In this document: one piece after another, positions 1 through 9,469 of the stretch
How positions within the stretch are numbered: position 1 is the stretch's first letter
Layout of the letters: every line of letters starts with the position of its first letter
Assembly: GCA_021151695.1 (NCBI GenBank)
Contig: JAGKWU010000013.1
Location: 45,337-109,336 of the forward strand
Reading direction: 5' to 3'
Length of the DNA: 64,000 nucleotides
DNA from: Cellvibrionaceae bacterium
GTDB lineage: Bacteria > Pseudomonadota > Gammaproteobacteria > Pseudomonadales > Cellvibrionaceae
Notes under the pieces: model-generated
The model's database searches: none
The model's input: only the letters and a program-made list of their open reading frames with translations
What the model was told of the DNA's origin: nothing
Program-made: the position numbers and the translations under genes

Positions 1-620
1 TGGGCACCTAATGGATCGATAAAAATATTCCATTCGGCAACATGGTTGGTGTAGTAGGGATCATCACCCAAGGTTGGCATTATGTTGCCAAATGCACCGG
101 GCGACGCATAATCCGGTAGTAAATTACCGCCCATCATCACAATATTGTTTATTCCACGCTTGATGGCATTCTTTAAACTCTCATCATGTTGCGCAGCGTA
201 AAACAAATTCCCAAAGGTAGTACCACCACCGATTGACAGGAGGGTTATTGGCTCATGCTCCGTTAAAAAATAATCCGTCAACCAGGCTTGAGCCTCAAAT
301 ATTCTTGGCGCGGGGTTTTGTGCAGGAAATGCAGCATCATAATGAGCATCCGCATCTTTGCGTAAACCTGCGGGAAATACATTGCTGTAGCGCATGGGGC
401 TCTGGCTACCACGCAATACGGGAATTGATTCGGCGTCCTTTCCAAATAAGGTCAACATATTCGCCACATTGCTAACGCCATAGCTTAAATGCGCAGCACC
501 ACATCCCGTGACACTGATGGCGACAACATCTATATCAGGATGCTGCAGAAGATAGACCATCGCCATATAGTCATCGAAATCTACGTCTGTATCGATTATT
601 ACTTTTTTTCGCGTAACCAC
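1..620 (-). CDS. Inosine/uridine-preferring nucleoside hydrolase family protein, N-terminal part (C-terminus beyond window)
   Basis: Nucleoside hydrolases cleave the N-glycosidic bond of ribonucleosides with a bound Ca2+. The reading frame starts at GTG 620, with AAGGAG 7 bases upstream (complement of 627-632), and stays open to base 1, giving 206 residues. Residues 10-17 read DTDVDFDD, a version of the family's N-terminal metal-binding DTDPGxDD signature in which the Gly is Asp14. Further along come a glycine-rich MMGGN segment and an AEWNIFIDP segment close to the family's EFNxxxDP. Substrate cannot be told from this fragment, and the altered motif makes a relative acting on another ribosylated compound possible. 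The family call is fairly secure. Confidence 0.75.
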   Translation of the reverse strand, partial: MVTRKKVIIDTDVDFDDYMAMVYLLQHPDIDVVAISVTGCGAAHLSYGVSNVANMLTLFGKDAESIPVLRGSQSPMRYSNVFPAGLRKDADAHYDAAFPAQNPAPRIFEAQAWLTDYFLTEHEPITLLSIGGGTTFGNLFYAAQHDESLKNAIKRGINNIVMMGGNLLPDYASPGAFGNIMPTLGDDPYYTNHVAEWNIFIDPLGA

Positions 621-896
621 ACCTAACTCCTTTATTGTTTTGCACGTTTTAAAATCTTTTTTGATCAGAAGGGCTCAACGACCAAGCACAATAACTGCGC
701 TGTCCGCCGTTTCGCTTCATGGGAGAATAGTCGAAATTTTTCGGTGTAAAGGCGAGATTAAAAAATATTAACGGCGCAGGCACATTTTTCATCCTGAAAA
801 AACAATTCAGATGCCAATAAAGGATTTAGTGTGGAAATCTAAAAAAGAGAGAACGGAAAAATTCGTGAAGCTCGATTGTTTTTTAAGCAAAAAATT
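621..896. other. Intergenic region between nucleoside hydrolase and tamB
   Basis: AT-rich, no ORF with a credible ribosome site on either strand. It must hold the promoter of the leftward nucleoside hydrolase gene, but no convincing -35/-10 pair is evident, and there is no clear hairpin terminator after tamB. Confidence 0.5.
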
Positions 897-3800
897 TTAA
901 CGCTCAATCTTATACATAATATCCAAACTCTGCGTCTTACCCGATTCCGCTTCCAGTTGTATGCGATCATTAATTTTGTAGGTCATCCCCAGCGAGAACG
1001 CCTGGTCGAACAAGCCGACTATGTAGTGCACAAATAATTTTGGGGTGAGGTATTTTCCGATCCAGAGTTCACTTTGTTGCAAACCCTTATCGGCTTTTAC
1101 GGTGACTTCATCAAGGCCAACTTTGCGGGCGATATCGGAAGACATAGAATCGCCCTGGCTCATGCCGAGCTTGCCGATTGCACCTATGATCGCGTAGGCA
1201 TCATCTTTTGAGGATTGTGATAACGCCTTGCCGGTTATCAACATAGCCATGGCATTACTCTCCGTAGTGGCCGGCACGGCGAATACACTGCTTTTGGGAT
1301 GCTGCAACGTTCCGCCTATATCGAGACCGGCGATGACGCTGCCCTCCCTTTCGCCATCCACTACGCCGCCGCCCAACTCGCGTACCGCGCGAATGTCGAG
1401 ACCGGGATTATCGTAAGGCCCCTGGAAAATTAACCGGCCACGCTCGATGGTCAGCTCCTGGCCATAAGCGCGATAAATACCGCGATCCACCGCCACAAAG
1501 CCAGTGGTAAATAACTGACGATTTTCTTCTTTCAGGACATTCGCTTTTCCGGTGAGGCGAGTGTCCAGACCAAACCCTTTAAAACGCACATCATCGCCAA
1601 AATACAAAATCACATTGGTGTGAAATGGTTGTGTTTGTTTTGCGTTGCCAACTTCATCACCGGGGGTAATAACCACCGCATCTTGCGATACACGTGTCGC
1701 TGTCTCCGGCAGATTTTTTAGCGCGGCACGCGCCCAGGGAATTTCGGTACTACCGGTTAGCTCAATCGATTTTGCATCCGCATGCAACTTCAGGTTTGGG
1801 CTGATATTTGCCGTGAGTTGTGTTTGCGTAATGATGCGAATATCCGCACCAAACACATTGGCCTGCCAATACCAATCAGGCGCGCCAAGATTAATAAAAT
1901 CGCCCTGGGTTACCAAAGTGCCATCACCGGAGGTAATTTTTCCCTCCACATGGGCCGAGTTAATCGAGGGGCTGGTAATGTGATATTCGATATTTTTTAA
2001 TTCCAGGCCAAGCCGCGGCAAATTGGCGCTGCCGTTTTGTAAATGCAGGCTGCCGGTAATAGCGGGTTTTTCGGTGGTTCCCTCTACATTGAGATTGGCG
2101 GTAGCGGAGCCCTGCACATTATTTAAAAAAGGCAACAGACTTTCGAGGGGGGCCAGATCGGGCAAATCCGCATTGAGTTTTGCCTGGATTTTTTTATCGG
2201 TCAGTGAATATTTTGCATCGCCATTTACCACACCATAATTGGTCCAGTCCAGTTTGGCTGCCGCAGCAAATTGATTATTTTTTAGCGATGCAGTAACACC
2301 ACCTTCTCGCAACTCGTAAGTCTCCAGCTTGCCGCCCTGGAATTGATAACGCAATTGCGCACCGCGAGTTTGCAAGCTCGCATCCAACACCGACGCTTGA
2401 TTATTGTCTGCCCGCCATTTTGCATCGCCATCCAATACGCCAGCCAAATTAACCTCAGGCTTAAACCAGGCCCGCAAATTGCTGAGGGGAACTGCTTTAA
2501 CGCTCATCTCGGCATGAGTACCGCGATCACCAGCCCAATGTACGCTGGCGCAGATAGCCGGCACTTCCCGCAAAGCATGTTCAGTGGGTGCGGCAGTTTC
2601 TATCTCTGCAGCAAGTGTATTAGCCGTTGTGAGGCAGAGCTTATTAACATCGGCATGAGTAGCATCTGCCTCCATGGTTGCGCGCAGGCTTTCAGGGGCC
2701 AAATACCAACGCGGCAATTTTTTCGCACTCAACGACAGTTCGCGCCATTGGCCGCGCCAGATCTTATCTTTCCAACTGCTGTCCAAACCAAGCGACAAAT
2801 GTCCCAGGGTCGGGCTATCCAATTGGCCATCGATACTGTGCTTTTCCAGGGCTCCTGCGCCTTTGAGGGATAACTGGGTAATTGGCTGCCCGGCCATTTG
2901 TGCACGCGTAGCATCGAGTTGAAGCTCATAGTCTTTTGATAAATTCGCGCGAGGATTTAATTTGAGCAGCAATTTTTCTACCGCATAATTGCCCCAGGCT
3001 AACTGATCGGCCTGCGCATTGATTTGCAAACGTGGCTCGCGCACATCGCCGCTGATAACACCAGTACTGTTGAGGGCGCCTTGCAAACTATTGGCGATCT
3101 GATTGAGTGCTGGTGCGGTCAGTTTCCACTCCAAAGCCAGTTGTTCATTGGGCAGGCTTTTATTGGGTGCCCTGGTATTAAGGATTAATTTGTTATCGCC
3201 CAGCGCGAGATTCATATTGGAACCTTGCCACTGTCCGCGCTCAAATTTCAGCGCGCCATTAGCAGCGACTTTGTATTGGCGCAGCTGACCATCGAGCTTT
3301 AGCTGTTCCACCGCAAACTGCCATTGCTGATCCGCCAACTGCTCACCACTGCTACTTAGCTCGATGTGTAAATCACTTGGCCAGTCAGCCAAAAACTGCG
3401 CAATATTCAAATGCTCGCCCTGCACTTGTAAATTCCACTGCAGGCGCGGCAATAGACTCAGGTCACCACGCAAGGACACCGAATTATCAGCCATTGGCTC
3501 TTGTAGTTTCTGATCTATGAGATTATCAATTTTTTGCAATAAACCGGCAGAGCTGGATTGGCTATTTATCGGTGGCTTTTGCGAGGTTAGGCGCAAATCC
3601 TCAATTTGCCAGCGCATCAATGGTTGAATATTTTTATTGGAACTATCACCCCCCTGGTACTGACCTTTAGCGTTGAGCGATGCAATCAGCCTGGCCTCGC
3701 GAGTATCAGCCTGAAGCTGTCCGCTGATCTGGTAATTATCCAGCCAGCCTTGTAATTGCAATTTGCCTTGTGTACCCAGCAGACTGGTGAAAAATTGCTG

Positions 3801-4715
3801 GTCGCCACCAGAATTCAACCACTGTTGCAATTCGGCAGTGAATGCCTGGTTTGGCCAGTCGAGTTTGAGATCAGCACCCGGCTTGCGCTTTTTATCATGT
3901 AATGCCGGCTGCACCTTCGCCTGTAAATTAGCCACGAATGGCTGCAGTAATTTATGTTGGATCAGCAGGCTTTTAATATCACCGCCGAAGGTAGCTTCGC
4001 CCGCAAACAACGGTGAATTTTCTGCATCAGCTTTAAATTGCCATTGGCTTTTTAGCGCAAGCTTGTAGGGATACCCCAAACCTGCAGTGCCATCAACCAC
4101 CAGGCTTGCGCCAGGCTTCACCAAGGTTAACTCATGCAGGTGTAGCCGAAAATTACCCAACACCAGCGAGCCTGTAATTGCGGTAATCGGTGTTAACTGA
4201 TCGCCTTGCTTTATCTTCAGATTCCGCAAATTTATATTGCCCAACTCCACCCGCACTGGTTGCGAAAAATCGGGCCAGACAAAGGGATCTGGTTCGGGTT
4301 CGTTTTTTGCAGGAGGTAATTGCACGCGAATATTTTCTGCCGACAGAGATTGCACCGAAGCAGTTGCATAAAAAAGCGCCGCAGGTTGCCAGCGAAAAGC
4401 AATTTTTTCCGCATGAACATTCAACTCAGCTTGCGCAAAATCCAGCGAAGCCACATCAAGGCCGGTGAGCAGATTGCCGCGCATGTCGCCCAGCCGAGCA
4501 TGTAAGAGGTTTGCTGCTTCCTGCAATACCCAGCGGCTGCCTTTATCAGTGCTGATAAGACTGGTGAGCAATGCAACTACAATCAGCAGGAAAAATACAA
4601 TGCCCAACAACATTTTTCCAAGGCGGCGCAATAGCACAGCAGCGCGCGGATGCTGTTGTAATTGTTTAGCGCACCAGGATTTACACTGGGCAAACCAACG
4701 CCTGGGCGAGATCAT
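897..4715 (-). CDS. tamB: Translocation and assembly module inner-membrane protein TamB
   Basis: TamB is an inner-membrane-anchored protein spanning the periplasm as a long beta-taco. It works with TamA in outer-membrane protein insertion and, as an AsmA-like protein, in phospholipid transport. The 1272-residue product (E. coli TamB is 1259) has one N-terminal membrane helix (about residues 30-52, LLGIVFFLLIVVALL). A very long beta-rich periplasmic region follows, and then a C-terminal TamB/DUF490 domain over roughly the last 350 residues with the motifs ERGRLIFQGPYDNPGLDIRA and VDGEREGSVIAGLDIGG. The start ATG overlaps the tamA stop (ATGA), so the two genes are translationally coupled. Call is secure from size, domain order and partner. 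Confidence 0.95.
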   Translation of the reverse strand: MISPRRWFAQCKSWCAKQLQQHPRAAVLLRRLGKMLLGIVFFLLIVVALLTSLISTDKGSRWVLQEAANLLHARLGDMRGNLLTGLDVASLDFAQAELNVHAEKIAFRWQPAALFYATASVQSLSAENIRVQLPPAKNEPEPDPFVWPDFSQPVRVELGNINLRNLKIKQGDQLTPITAITGSLVLGNFRLHLHELTLVKPGASLVVDGTAGLGYPYKLALKSQWQFKADAENSPLFAGEATFGGDIKSLLIQHKLLQPFVANLQAKVQPALHDKKRKPGADLKLDWPNQAFTAELQQWLNSGGDQQFFTSLLGTQGKLQLQGWLDNYQISGQLQADTREARLIASLNAKGQYQGGDSSNKNIQPLMRWQIEDLRLTSQKPPINSQSSSAGLLQKIDNLIDQKLQEPMADNSVSLRGDLSLLPRLQWNLQVQGEHLNIAQFLADWPSDLHIELSSSGEQLADQQWQFAVEQLKLDGQLRQYKVAANGALKFERGQWQGSNMNLALGDNKLILNTRAPNKSLPNEQLALEWKLTAPALNQIANSLQGALNSTGVISGDVREPRLQINAQADQLAWGNYAVEKLLLKLNPRANLSKDYELQLDATRAQMAGQPITQLSLKGAGALEKHSIDGQLDSPTLGHLSLGLDSSWKDKIWRGQWRELSLSAKKLPRWYLAPESLRATMEADATHADVNKLCLTTANTLAAEIETAAPTEHALREVPAICASVHWAGDRGTHAEMSVKAVPLSNLRAWFKPEVNLAGVLDGDAKWRADNNQASVLDASLQTRGAQLRYQFQGGKLETYELREGGVTASLKNNQFAAAAKLDWTNYGVVNGDAKYSLTDKKIQAKLNADLPDLAPLESLLPFLNNVQGSATANLNVEGTTEKPAITGSLHLQNGSANLPRLGLELKNIEYHITSPSINSAHVEGKITSGDGTLVTQGDFINLGAPDWYWQANVFGADIRIITQTQLTANISPNLKLHADAKSIELTGSTEIPWARAALKNLPETATRVSQDAVVITPGDEVGNAKQTQPFHTNVILYFGDDVRFKGFGLDTRLTGKANVLKEENRQLFTTGFVAVDRGIYRAYGQELTIERGRLIFQGPYDNPGLDIRAVRELGGGVVDGEREGSVIAGLDIGGTLQHPKSSVFAVPATTESNAMAMLITGKALSQSSKDDAYAIIGAIGKLGMSQGDSMSSDIARKVGLDEVTVKADKGLQQSELWIGKYLTPKLFVHYIVGLFDQAFSLGMTYKINDRIQLEAESGKTQSLDIMYKIER

Positions 4716-6520
4716 AAATCTGGCCCCATGCTGATATGCAGCGCCCAGCCTTTGGGCTCATCCAGTGCGCGCGCCACATCAACCCGCACCGGGCCAATAG
4801 GTGAAATATAACGAATACCCAAGCCTACACCGCGCTTCAATTGCCAGTGCGTATCGTTAGCGGCGTTGCCCAAATCATAAAAGGCCGCTGCGGCCCAATT
4901 ACCTTTAAAGCGATAGTCGTATTCGATGCTGCTGACCAAAAGGTTATTACCGCCAATCACCTTATCCTTTGGCGGCGCAGTGGGATTTTTTTCATCGATG
5001 ACCGGCTCTGTCGGTCCAAGCGATTTGTACTCGTAGCCGCGCACACTGTTATCGCCGCCGGCAAAAAATCTCACTGATCCTGGCAAGTCATTAATATCGC
5101 CCGCTATCTTGGTTAAACCCAACTCTGTACGAAATAACAGACGACCGTAACTTTCCAACGAATAAATATATTTAGCGCGGGTATATCCCTGCAAATAACT
5201 TACGTCAGATCCGAGCGTTGTTGGCGAGCCAGAAACACGGCCAATAAAACTCCAGCCGCGCAATGGGTAGGGATTCCCATCTGTCTCAGTGCGCGTAAGC
5301 GTGTAGGAGGGAATCAGCAGATGCGAGAACTGCATAGGTTCGGTACCCACTTGCGAGTTTTCGTTTTCGACATTAATGGCGTAGGTCTGCAACCAGTGGC
5401 TTTCGCGGTAGTAGCTGTAACTTGTACCGTAGGTGCGCTTGCTACTGTAGAGTGTATCTGTGTCTTCTTTTTCGTAGCCGGTGTAGATTTTTAAAAATTC
5501 GTAGGATGGTCTGTGCATGGGTATTGTGTAACCCACCTGCGCCGTCGTTTTAATGGCAGAGTAACTCAAGTCGGCATTGATGCTGTGGCCGCGATCATTA
5601 AAGTAGCGATCCTCAAAGCCAAGGCGAATGCGCGGGCCAGTATCTGTCGCCACACCCACACCACCCGCGTAGGAATAGCGCTTGCGCTCTTCCAGAACCA
5701 CATCTACATCAACAGTTTTGTCGTGCAGGTTTTGCAAGTCCGGTGTTGCTGTAGCCACATTGAAATAATTGGTCGCGTTGTAGATGCTTTTTAACTCCAG
5801 CATCTTGTCGGTATCGTAATAATCACCGGATTTAAAATTGAGGTAGCGACGAACAAACTTTTCGCGAAAGATTTCCTGTTTGATGCGTATCTCGCCAATG
5901 CGATAGCGCGGCCCTGTGTCGTACACCAATTCTATGTCCGCCGCATTTTTCTCCACGTCCACGCGAATGACACTTGTCTCAAACCGGCCATCAAAATAAC
6001 CGCGACTGGTCGCCAGGGTGGAGATGTGGTTTTTCAGGTTTTCGTAGGCGCCATGATTGAGCCGCTCGCCCACCACTATGCCGGGATGGCTCTGCAAATC
6101 GCGAAACACACCATCACCGAAACCCTCTCCATTAATCACCAGATGCACCTGCGCCACATTAACAGCCGGGCCCGGAGTCAACTCCAGCAGCAATTGCCAG
6201 CAGTTGTTTTGTTGCGTGAGCGCAGAGGTAAATTTGAGTTGGTAGAAGCCCAGGGCCTGGGCGGCATTCTGGATTTCAGTTTCGGCATCGTTGAGCAACG
6301 CCTTGAGCCGCCACTCGGGGGCATCACAGGGTTCATCGGCGATGCTGAGGTATTGGCGAACGTTATCGCGCAGCACATTGGGGCCGCCATTTACGGTGAT
6401 CTGCGGGCTGGCAGCCGCCACCGCAACAGCCCCCAGGATAGGGGTAAGGAGGATACTGGCGATAAGCAACCCGATACACGGGCTAATGCGCTTGCAAAGC
6501 GACCATGACAAAAGATTCAA
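4712..6520 (-). CDS. tamA: Outer-membrane assembly factor TamA (Omp85 family)
   Basis: TamA is an Omp85-type 16-stranded outer-membrane barrel that inserts autotransporters and other outer-membrane proteins together with TamB. The product of 602 residues starts with a signal peptide (about residues 1-37, hydrophobic LLIASILLTPILGAVAVAAA). POTRA-like repeats follow over about residues 40-270, then the barrel with the Omp85 signature region FFAGGDNSVRGYEYKSLGP and a C-terminal strand ending in ISMGPDL. It is the first gene of the tamA-tamB operon and is transcribed away from rlmJ across a 224-bp divergent promoter region. Confidence 0.95.
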   Translation of the reverse strand: MNLLSWSLCKRISPCIGLLIASILLTPILGAVAVAAASPQITVNGGPNVLRDNVRQYLSIADEPCDAPEWRLKALLNDAETEIQNAAQALGFYQLKFTSALTQQNNCWQLLLELTPGPAVNVAQVHLVINGEGFGDGVFRDLQSHPGIVVGERLNHGAYENLKNHISTLATSRGYFDGRFETSVIRVDVEKNAADIELVYDTGPRYRIGEIRIKQEIFREKFVRRYLNFKSGDYYDTDKMLELKSIYNATNYFNVATATPDLQNLHDKTVDVDVVLEERKRYSYAGGVGVATDTGPRIRLGFEDRYFNDRGHSINADLSYSAIKTTAQVGYTIPMHRPSYEFLKIYTGYEKEDTDTLYSSKRTYGTSYSYYRESHWLQTYAINVENENSQVGTEPMQFSHLLIPSYTLTRTETDGNPYPLRGWSFIGRVSGSPTTLGSDVSYLQGYTRAKYIYSLESYGRLLFRTELGLTKIAGDINDLPGSVRFFAGGDNSVRGYEYKSLGPTEPVIDEKNPTAPPKDKVIGGNNLLVSSIEYDYRFKGNWAAAAFYDLGNAANDTHWQLKRGVGLGIRYISPIGPVRVDVARALDEPKGWALHISMGPDL

Positions 6521-6668
6521 TCACTATTTCCCGGTCAAAATATCCTGGTGCGGATGGCGCACCTTGTCTTGGGCTACTTTACCCCAGCCTTGTGGGCCAC
6601 AAAACCCCACCCATAGCCGCTGTGTACGGCGACACACAAAAGCGCAGTGGTTCTGGCGCCCTTTCCGC

Positions 6669-6674
6669 TATAAT
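6669..6674 (+). promoter_or_regulatory. Candidate -10 box for rlmJ
   Basis: A consensus TATAAT lies 71 bases before the rlmJ start in the tamA/rlmJ divergent region. No good -35 element stands 16-18 bases upstream (the hexamer there is AGTGGT), so this is a weak promoter prediction. Confidence 0.3.
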
Positions 6675-6744
6675 CGCCACACTTTTTTACCGGGCCGGTT
6701 TATCAGCCCGATTCAGGCAACGCCAGCCACCGCAGGATCTACCC

Positions 6745-7587
6745 ATGCTCAGTTACAGACACGCCTTCCATGCCGGCAACTTTGCCGATGTGCTCAAACA
6801 CAGCTTGCTGCTGCACAGCCTGATGTACATGACGCAAAAAGAAAAACCCCTGCGCATTATAGATACCCACGCCGGTGCTGGTGCTTACTCCCTAGCCGGT
6901 GGTCAGCCGCAAAAAAACCGTGAGTACGACAACGGCATTGGCAAACTCTGGGAGCGTAACGACCTGCCACCATTGCTGCGCGATTATGTGGATTTTGTAA
7001 AAAGTTTTAACCAGGGCGAAAAGTTACTCCACTACCCTGGCTCGCCGCTGTTTATGCAAGCGTCCCTGCGAGACAAGGACAATTTATTTTTGCACGAGTT
7101 GCACTCCACCGATTGGCGCCTGCTGGGCGAAACCATCGGCAAAGACAAGCGCGTAAAAATTATCGATGACGACGGCCTCGCCGGCATGCAAGCGCTGCTG
7201 CCTCCACCGGAGCGGCGCGGGTTAGTATTTATCGATCCTTCTTACGAAATCAAAAGCGATTACCAGGCGGTGATCAAACAAGTCATCAGCGCTTATAAAA
7301 AATTTGCCACAGGTACCTTTGTGATTTGGTATCCCGTGGTGCTGCGCCAGCGCATCGACGAGATGGAAAAAGCGCTGCAAAAAAGTGGCATTAAAAATAT
7401 CCAGCTGTTTGAATTTGGTATCGCTGCCGATAATCCGGAATATGGCATGAACTCCGCTGGCTTGATTGTGATCAACCCGCCCTGGACACTCTGGGCTGCA
7501 ATGGAAGAAACACTGCCTTGGCTGGCAGAACAGTTAAGTGAAAATGGTGAAGGTCATTACCGGCTTGAACAGCTGGTAGCAGAATAA
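6745..7587 (+). CDS. rlmJ: 23S rRNA (adenine2030-N6)-methyltransferase RlmJ
   Basis: RlmJ methylates A2030 of 23S rRNA using S-adenosylmethionine. The frame is open from 6505, but the canonical N-terminus MLSYRHAFHAGNFADVLKH begins at 6745 and gives 280 residues, the length of E. coli RlmJ. Visible motifs are the SAM-binding IDTHAGAGAY (about residues 40-49) and the N6-adenine methyltransferase catalytic motif DPSYE (about 165-169), followed by GTFVIWYPV. It is the first gene of a probable operon with two small membrane-protein genes (26- and 25-bp gaps). Confidence 0.96.
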   Translation: MLSYRHAFHAGNFADVLKHSLLLHSLMYMTQKEKPLRIIDTHAGAGAYSLAGGQPQKNREYDNGIGKLWERNDLPPLLRDYVDFVKSFNQGEKLLHYPGSPLFMQASLRDKDNLFLHELHSTDWRLLGETIGKDKRVKIIDDDGLAGMQALLPPPERRGLVFIDPSYEIKSDYQAVIKQVISAYKKFATGTFVIWYPVVLRQRIDEMEKALQKSGIKNIQLFEFGIAADNPEYGMNSAGLIVINPPWTLWAAMEETLPWLAEQLSENGEGHYRLEQLVAE

Positions 7588-7612
7588 ATTTATAGCGGAG
7601 CATAAGTGCATC

Positions 7613-8029
7613 ATGCGCAATCCACACAAACCAGCACCGCAAACAAACAGAGCGGTTAAGGCAGCATTACTTTCTGCGTTTGTCTTTCCCGGCATAGGCT
7701 TGTGGTGGCTCAAGCGCTATTGGCGTGGCTGTATTTTTGTTATTCCTACTGGCCTGATCGTCATTTATCTTTGCCGTTTGCTCACGCAAATTCTGGCCCC
7801 CATCCAACAAAAATTACAGCGGCAAGTTGAAATGGGGGCTATCGATCCCTTTGACCTGGCCGGACTCTATGTGCGCCTCTACAAAGAACTTTTTCTTGCA
7901 CTGGAACCCCACCAGACACAATTGGAGCTTGCCAAATACACGCTGATTATCTGCTGGTTGTGCAGCATTCTCAGTTCCTATTTTGTCGGTAAAAAACTCG
8001 ATCAATCTGAAGCCGCCCGATCAATCTGA
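7613..8029 (+). CDS. Hypothetical inner-membrane protein
   Basis: This 138-residue protein is not a family I recognise. It has three hydrophobic segments: about residues 14-32 (AALLSAFVFPGIGLWWL), 38-58 (GCIFVIPTGLIVIYLCRLL) and 108-125 (LIICWLCSILSSYFVG). An amphipathic stretch of about 45 residues lies between the second and third. The FPGIGLWWLKRYWRG segment resembles the first helix of small proteins that begin with a 'PG(x)G(x)xYLGR' turn, but this is only a likeness. It starts 26 bp after rlmJ and ends 25 bp before the DUF486 gene, so probably shares their transcript. Confidence 0.6.
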   Translation: MRNPHKPAPQTNRAVKAALLSAFVFPGIGLWWLKRYWRGCIFVIPTGLIVIYLCRLLTQILAPIQQKLQRQVEMGAIDPFDLAGLYVRLYKELFLALEPHQTQLELAKYTLIICWLCSILSSYFVGKKLDQSEAARSI

Positions 8030-8054
8030 AACAGATAGCCCCAAGGAATAACCC

Positions 8055-8411
8055 ATGTCACCCACGCTTGTCAGTGTCCTGTTGTTAATTTGCAGCAACG
8101 TGTTTATGACCTTCGCCTGGTACGCACACCTCAAAGAATTAAATCAAAAACCCTGGATTATTGCCGCACTGGTGAGCTGGGGAATAGCGCTCTTTGAGTA
8201 TTTATTGCAAGTACCTGCAAACCGTATTGGCCACACGGTGATGACCGTCGGCCAATTAAAAATTATGCAGGAAGTTATCAGCATCAGTGTCTTCATTCCC
8301 TTCGCGCTGTTTTATTTGAAGGAACCCTTGAAGCTGGATTATCTCTGGGCAGGATTGTGCTTGCTGGGCGCGGTGTTTTTTATGTTTCGGGAGAAGTTGT
8401 TTGCGTCTTAA
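8055..8411 (+). CDS. DMT-superfamily DUF486 membrane protein
   Basis: Small four-helix membrane protein of 118 residues, matching the DUF486 family of the drug/metabolite transporter superfamily. The family markers are FMTFAWYAHLK near residue 18, the central LLQVPANRIGH, and QLKIMQEVISISVF in the third helix. AAGGAA stands 6 bases before the ATG. The family's substrate is not established; small DMT proteins normally act as dimers. It is the last gene of the rlmJ group. Confidence 0.9.
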   Translation: MSPTLVSVLLLICSNVFMTFAWYAHLKELNQKPWIIAALVSWGIALFEYLLQVPANRIGHTVMTVGQLKIMQEVISISVFIPFALFYLKEPLKLDYLWAGLCLLGAVFFMFREKLFAS

Positions 8412-8494
8412 GTGTTTCCCCTATATCAGCCCGCTTTGACATTTGGCAATCTGCCAGCAATAATCAGGCAAATTGCCAGTTCAGAGATATTGAG

Positions 8495-8959
8495 ATGGAC
8501 CGCCTCATTGAATTTACCCCCAAAGCATCCAAGTCCAAACCAGCCCAAGTGCGGGCGTTGGCCAAGATTGCCAGCTCACTTAATGTGACGATTAAAAGTA
8601 CACGAGACCTTTCCCGGCTGGCTCGGGCCGGCCTACCCACCACCGCCTTTGAAAGCTTTTCAAAGCGAGAATTCGGGTTTACCCGTAAAGAAATGGAATG
8701 GATTATCCCAATCCGAACCTTTTCGCATCGCAAATCTGGTGGGCATCTAACGCTCGATGAATCCGATAAATTGATACGTGCTGCACGCATTCAGGCCTTA
8801 GCGGCCGAAGTCCTTGGCAGTGAAGAAAAAGCATTGCGTTGGCTACACCAGGAGAGAACTGCTTTTGACAATTTATCAGCCATGGAACTCATGAAAACCG
8901 AACAGGGTGCGCATCAGGTAGAGGAAGCGCTAATCCAGTTGGATGAAGGTTTTTTTTAG
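8495..8959 (+). CDS. Xre/MbcA/ParS-type antitoxin of a RES toxin system
   Basis: 154-residue protein with an N-terminal helical segment (about residues 15-80) of the Xre-like type. A C-terminal DUF2384/MbcA-ParS region follows: ARIQALAAEVLGSEEKALRWLHQERTAFDNLSAMEL, with the hallmark 'fg' helix and 'G A hQVEEAL' ending. The reading frame is open from 8357, overlapping the DUF486 gene, but the ATG at 8495 gives the family's normal N-terminus. It lies 28 bp upstream of a RES-domain gene, the standard antitoxin-toxin order. The family neutralises its toxin by binding it and represses its own operon through the Xre domain. Confidence 0.85.
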   Translation: MDRLIEFTPKASKSKPAQVRALAKIASSLNVTIKSTRDLSRLARAGLPTTAFESFSKREFGFTRKEMEWIIPIRTFSHRKSGGHLTLDESDKLIRAARIQALAAEVLGSEEKALRWLHQERTAFDNLSAMELMKTEQGAHQVEEALIQLDEGFF

Positions 8960-8987
8960 ACTAAAAATAAGGATATAAGGACAGCAA

Positions 8988-9440
8988 ATGAAGCTCTGGC
9001 GCATTAGCAACCATGCAAATCTATCGGGACTTGGCGGAACAAAAGCTGGTGGACGTTGGCATAACCGCGGCGCTCCAATTGTGTATCTATCTGAGCACCC
9101 TGCATTGGCCCTACTGGAAATCATGGTGCACATGGATCTGGATAAAACTGATATTCCTGAAGACTATCAACTGCTGGAGGTGGAATATTCTTCTCGTAAA
9201 GGCGTTGCCAATCTTTCACGAAAAGCATTGGGCGACGAGTGGCAGGATGATCTGGATTTAACGCGCTCAATTGGCGACGAGTGGTTAGTGACCTCCACGT
9301 CGTTATTACTCAAAGTGCCCAGCGCCATACTCCCACATAGTTGCAATTACTTGCTAAACCCCAAACATCCACTTGCGACAGAAGCAGTGATCACTAACGT
9401 TAGCAAGCATCCGTTCGATAAGCGCCTGCAACGAATTTAG
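8988..9440 (+). CDS. RES-domain toxin (NAD+-degrading type)
   Basis: RES-domain toxins of characterised pairs (for example Pseudomonas putida Res, Mycobacterium MbcT) consume NAD+ by phosphorolysis or hydrolysis. The 150-residue protein has the conserved order: WRI near the N-terminus, GGRWHNRG (about 21-28), IVYLSEHPALALLE (31-44), then LLKVPSAI and NYLLNP in the C-terminal half. AAGGAC precedes the ATG by 6 bases. The Arg, Glu and Ser that name the family are all present, so the toxin looks intact. It converges on the GH3 gene with only 29 bp between stops. Confidence 0.88.
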   Translation: MKLWRISNHANLSGLGGTKAGGRWHNRGAPIVYLSEHPALALLEIMVHMDLDKTDIPEDYQLLEVEYSSRKGVANLSRKALGDEWQDDLDLTRSIGDEWLVTSTSLLLKVPSAILPHSCNYLLNPKHPLATEAVITNVSKHPFDKRLQRI

Positions 9441-9469
9441 CGATGCCGACATCCTTGTCTGCGATGGCT

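Noticed and set aside
6505..6744. Upstream extension of the rlmJ frame by 80 codons
   Set aside because: Overlaps the tamA start region; the conserved RlmJ N-terminus and normal length begin at 6745.
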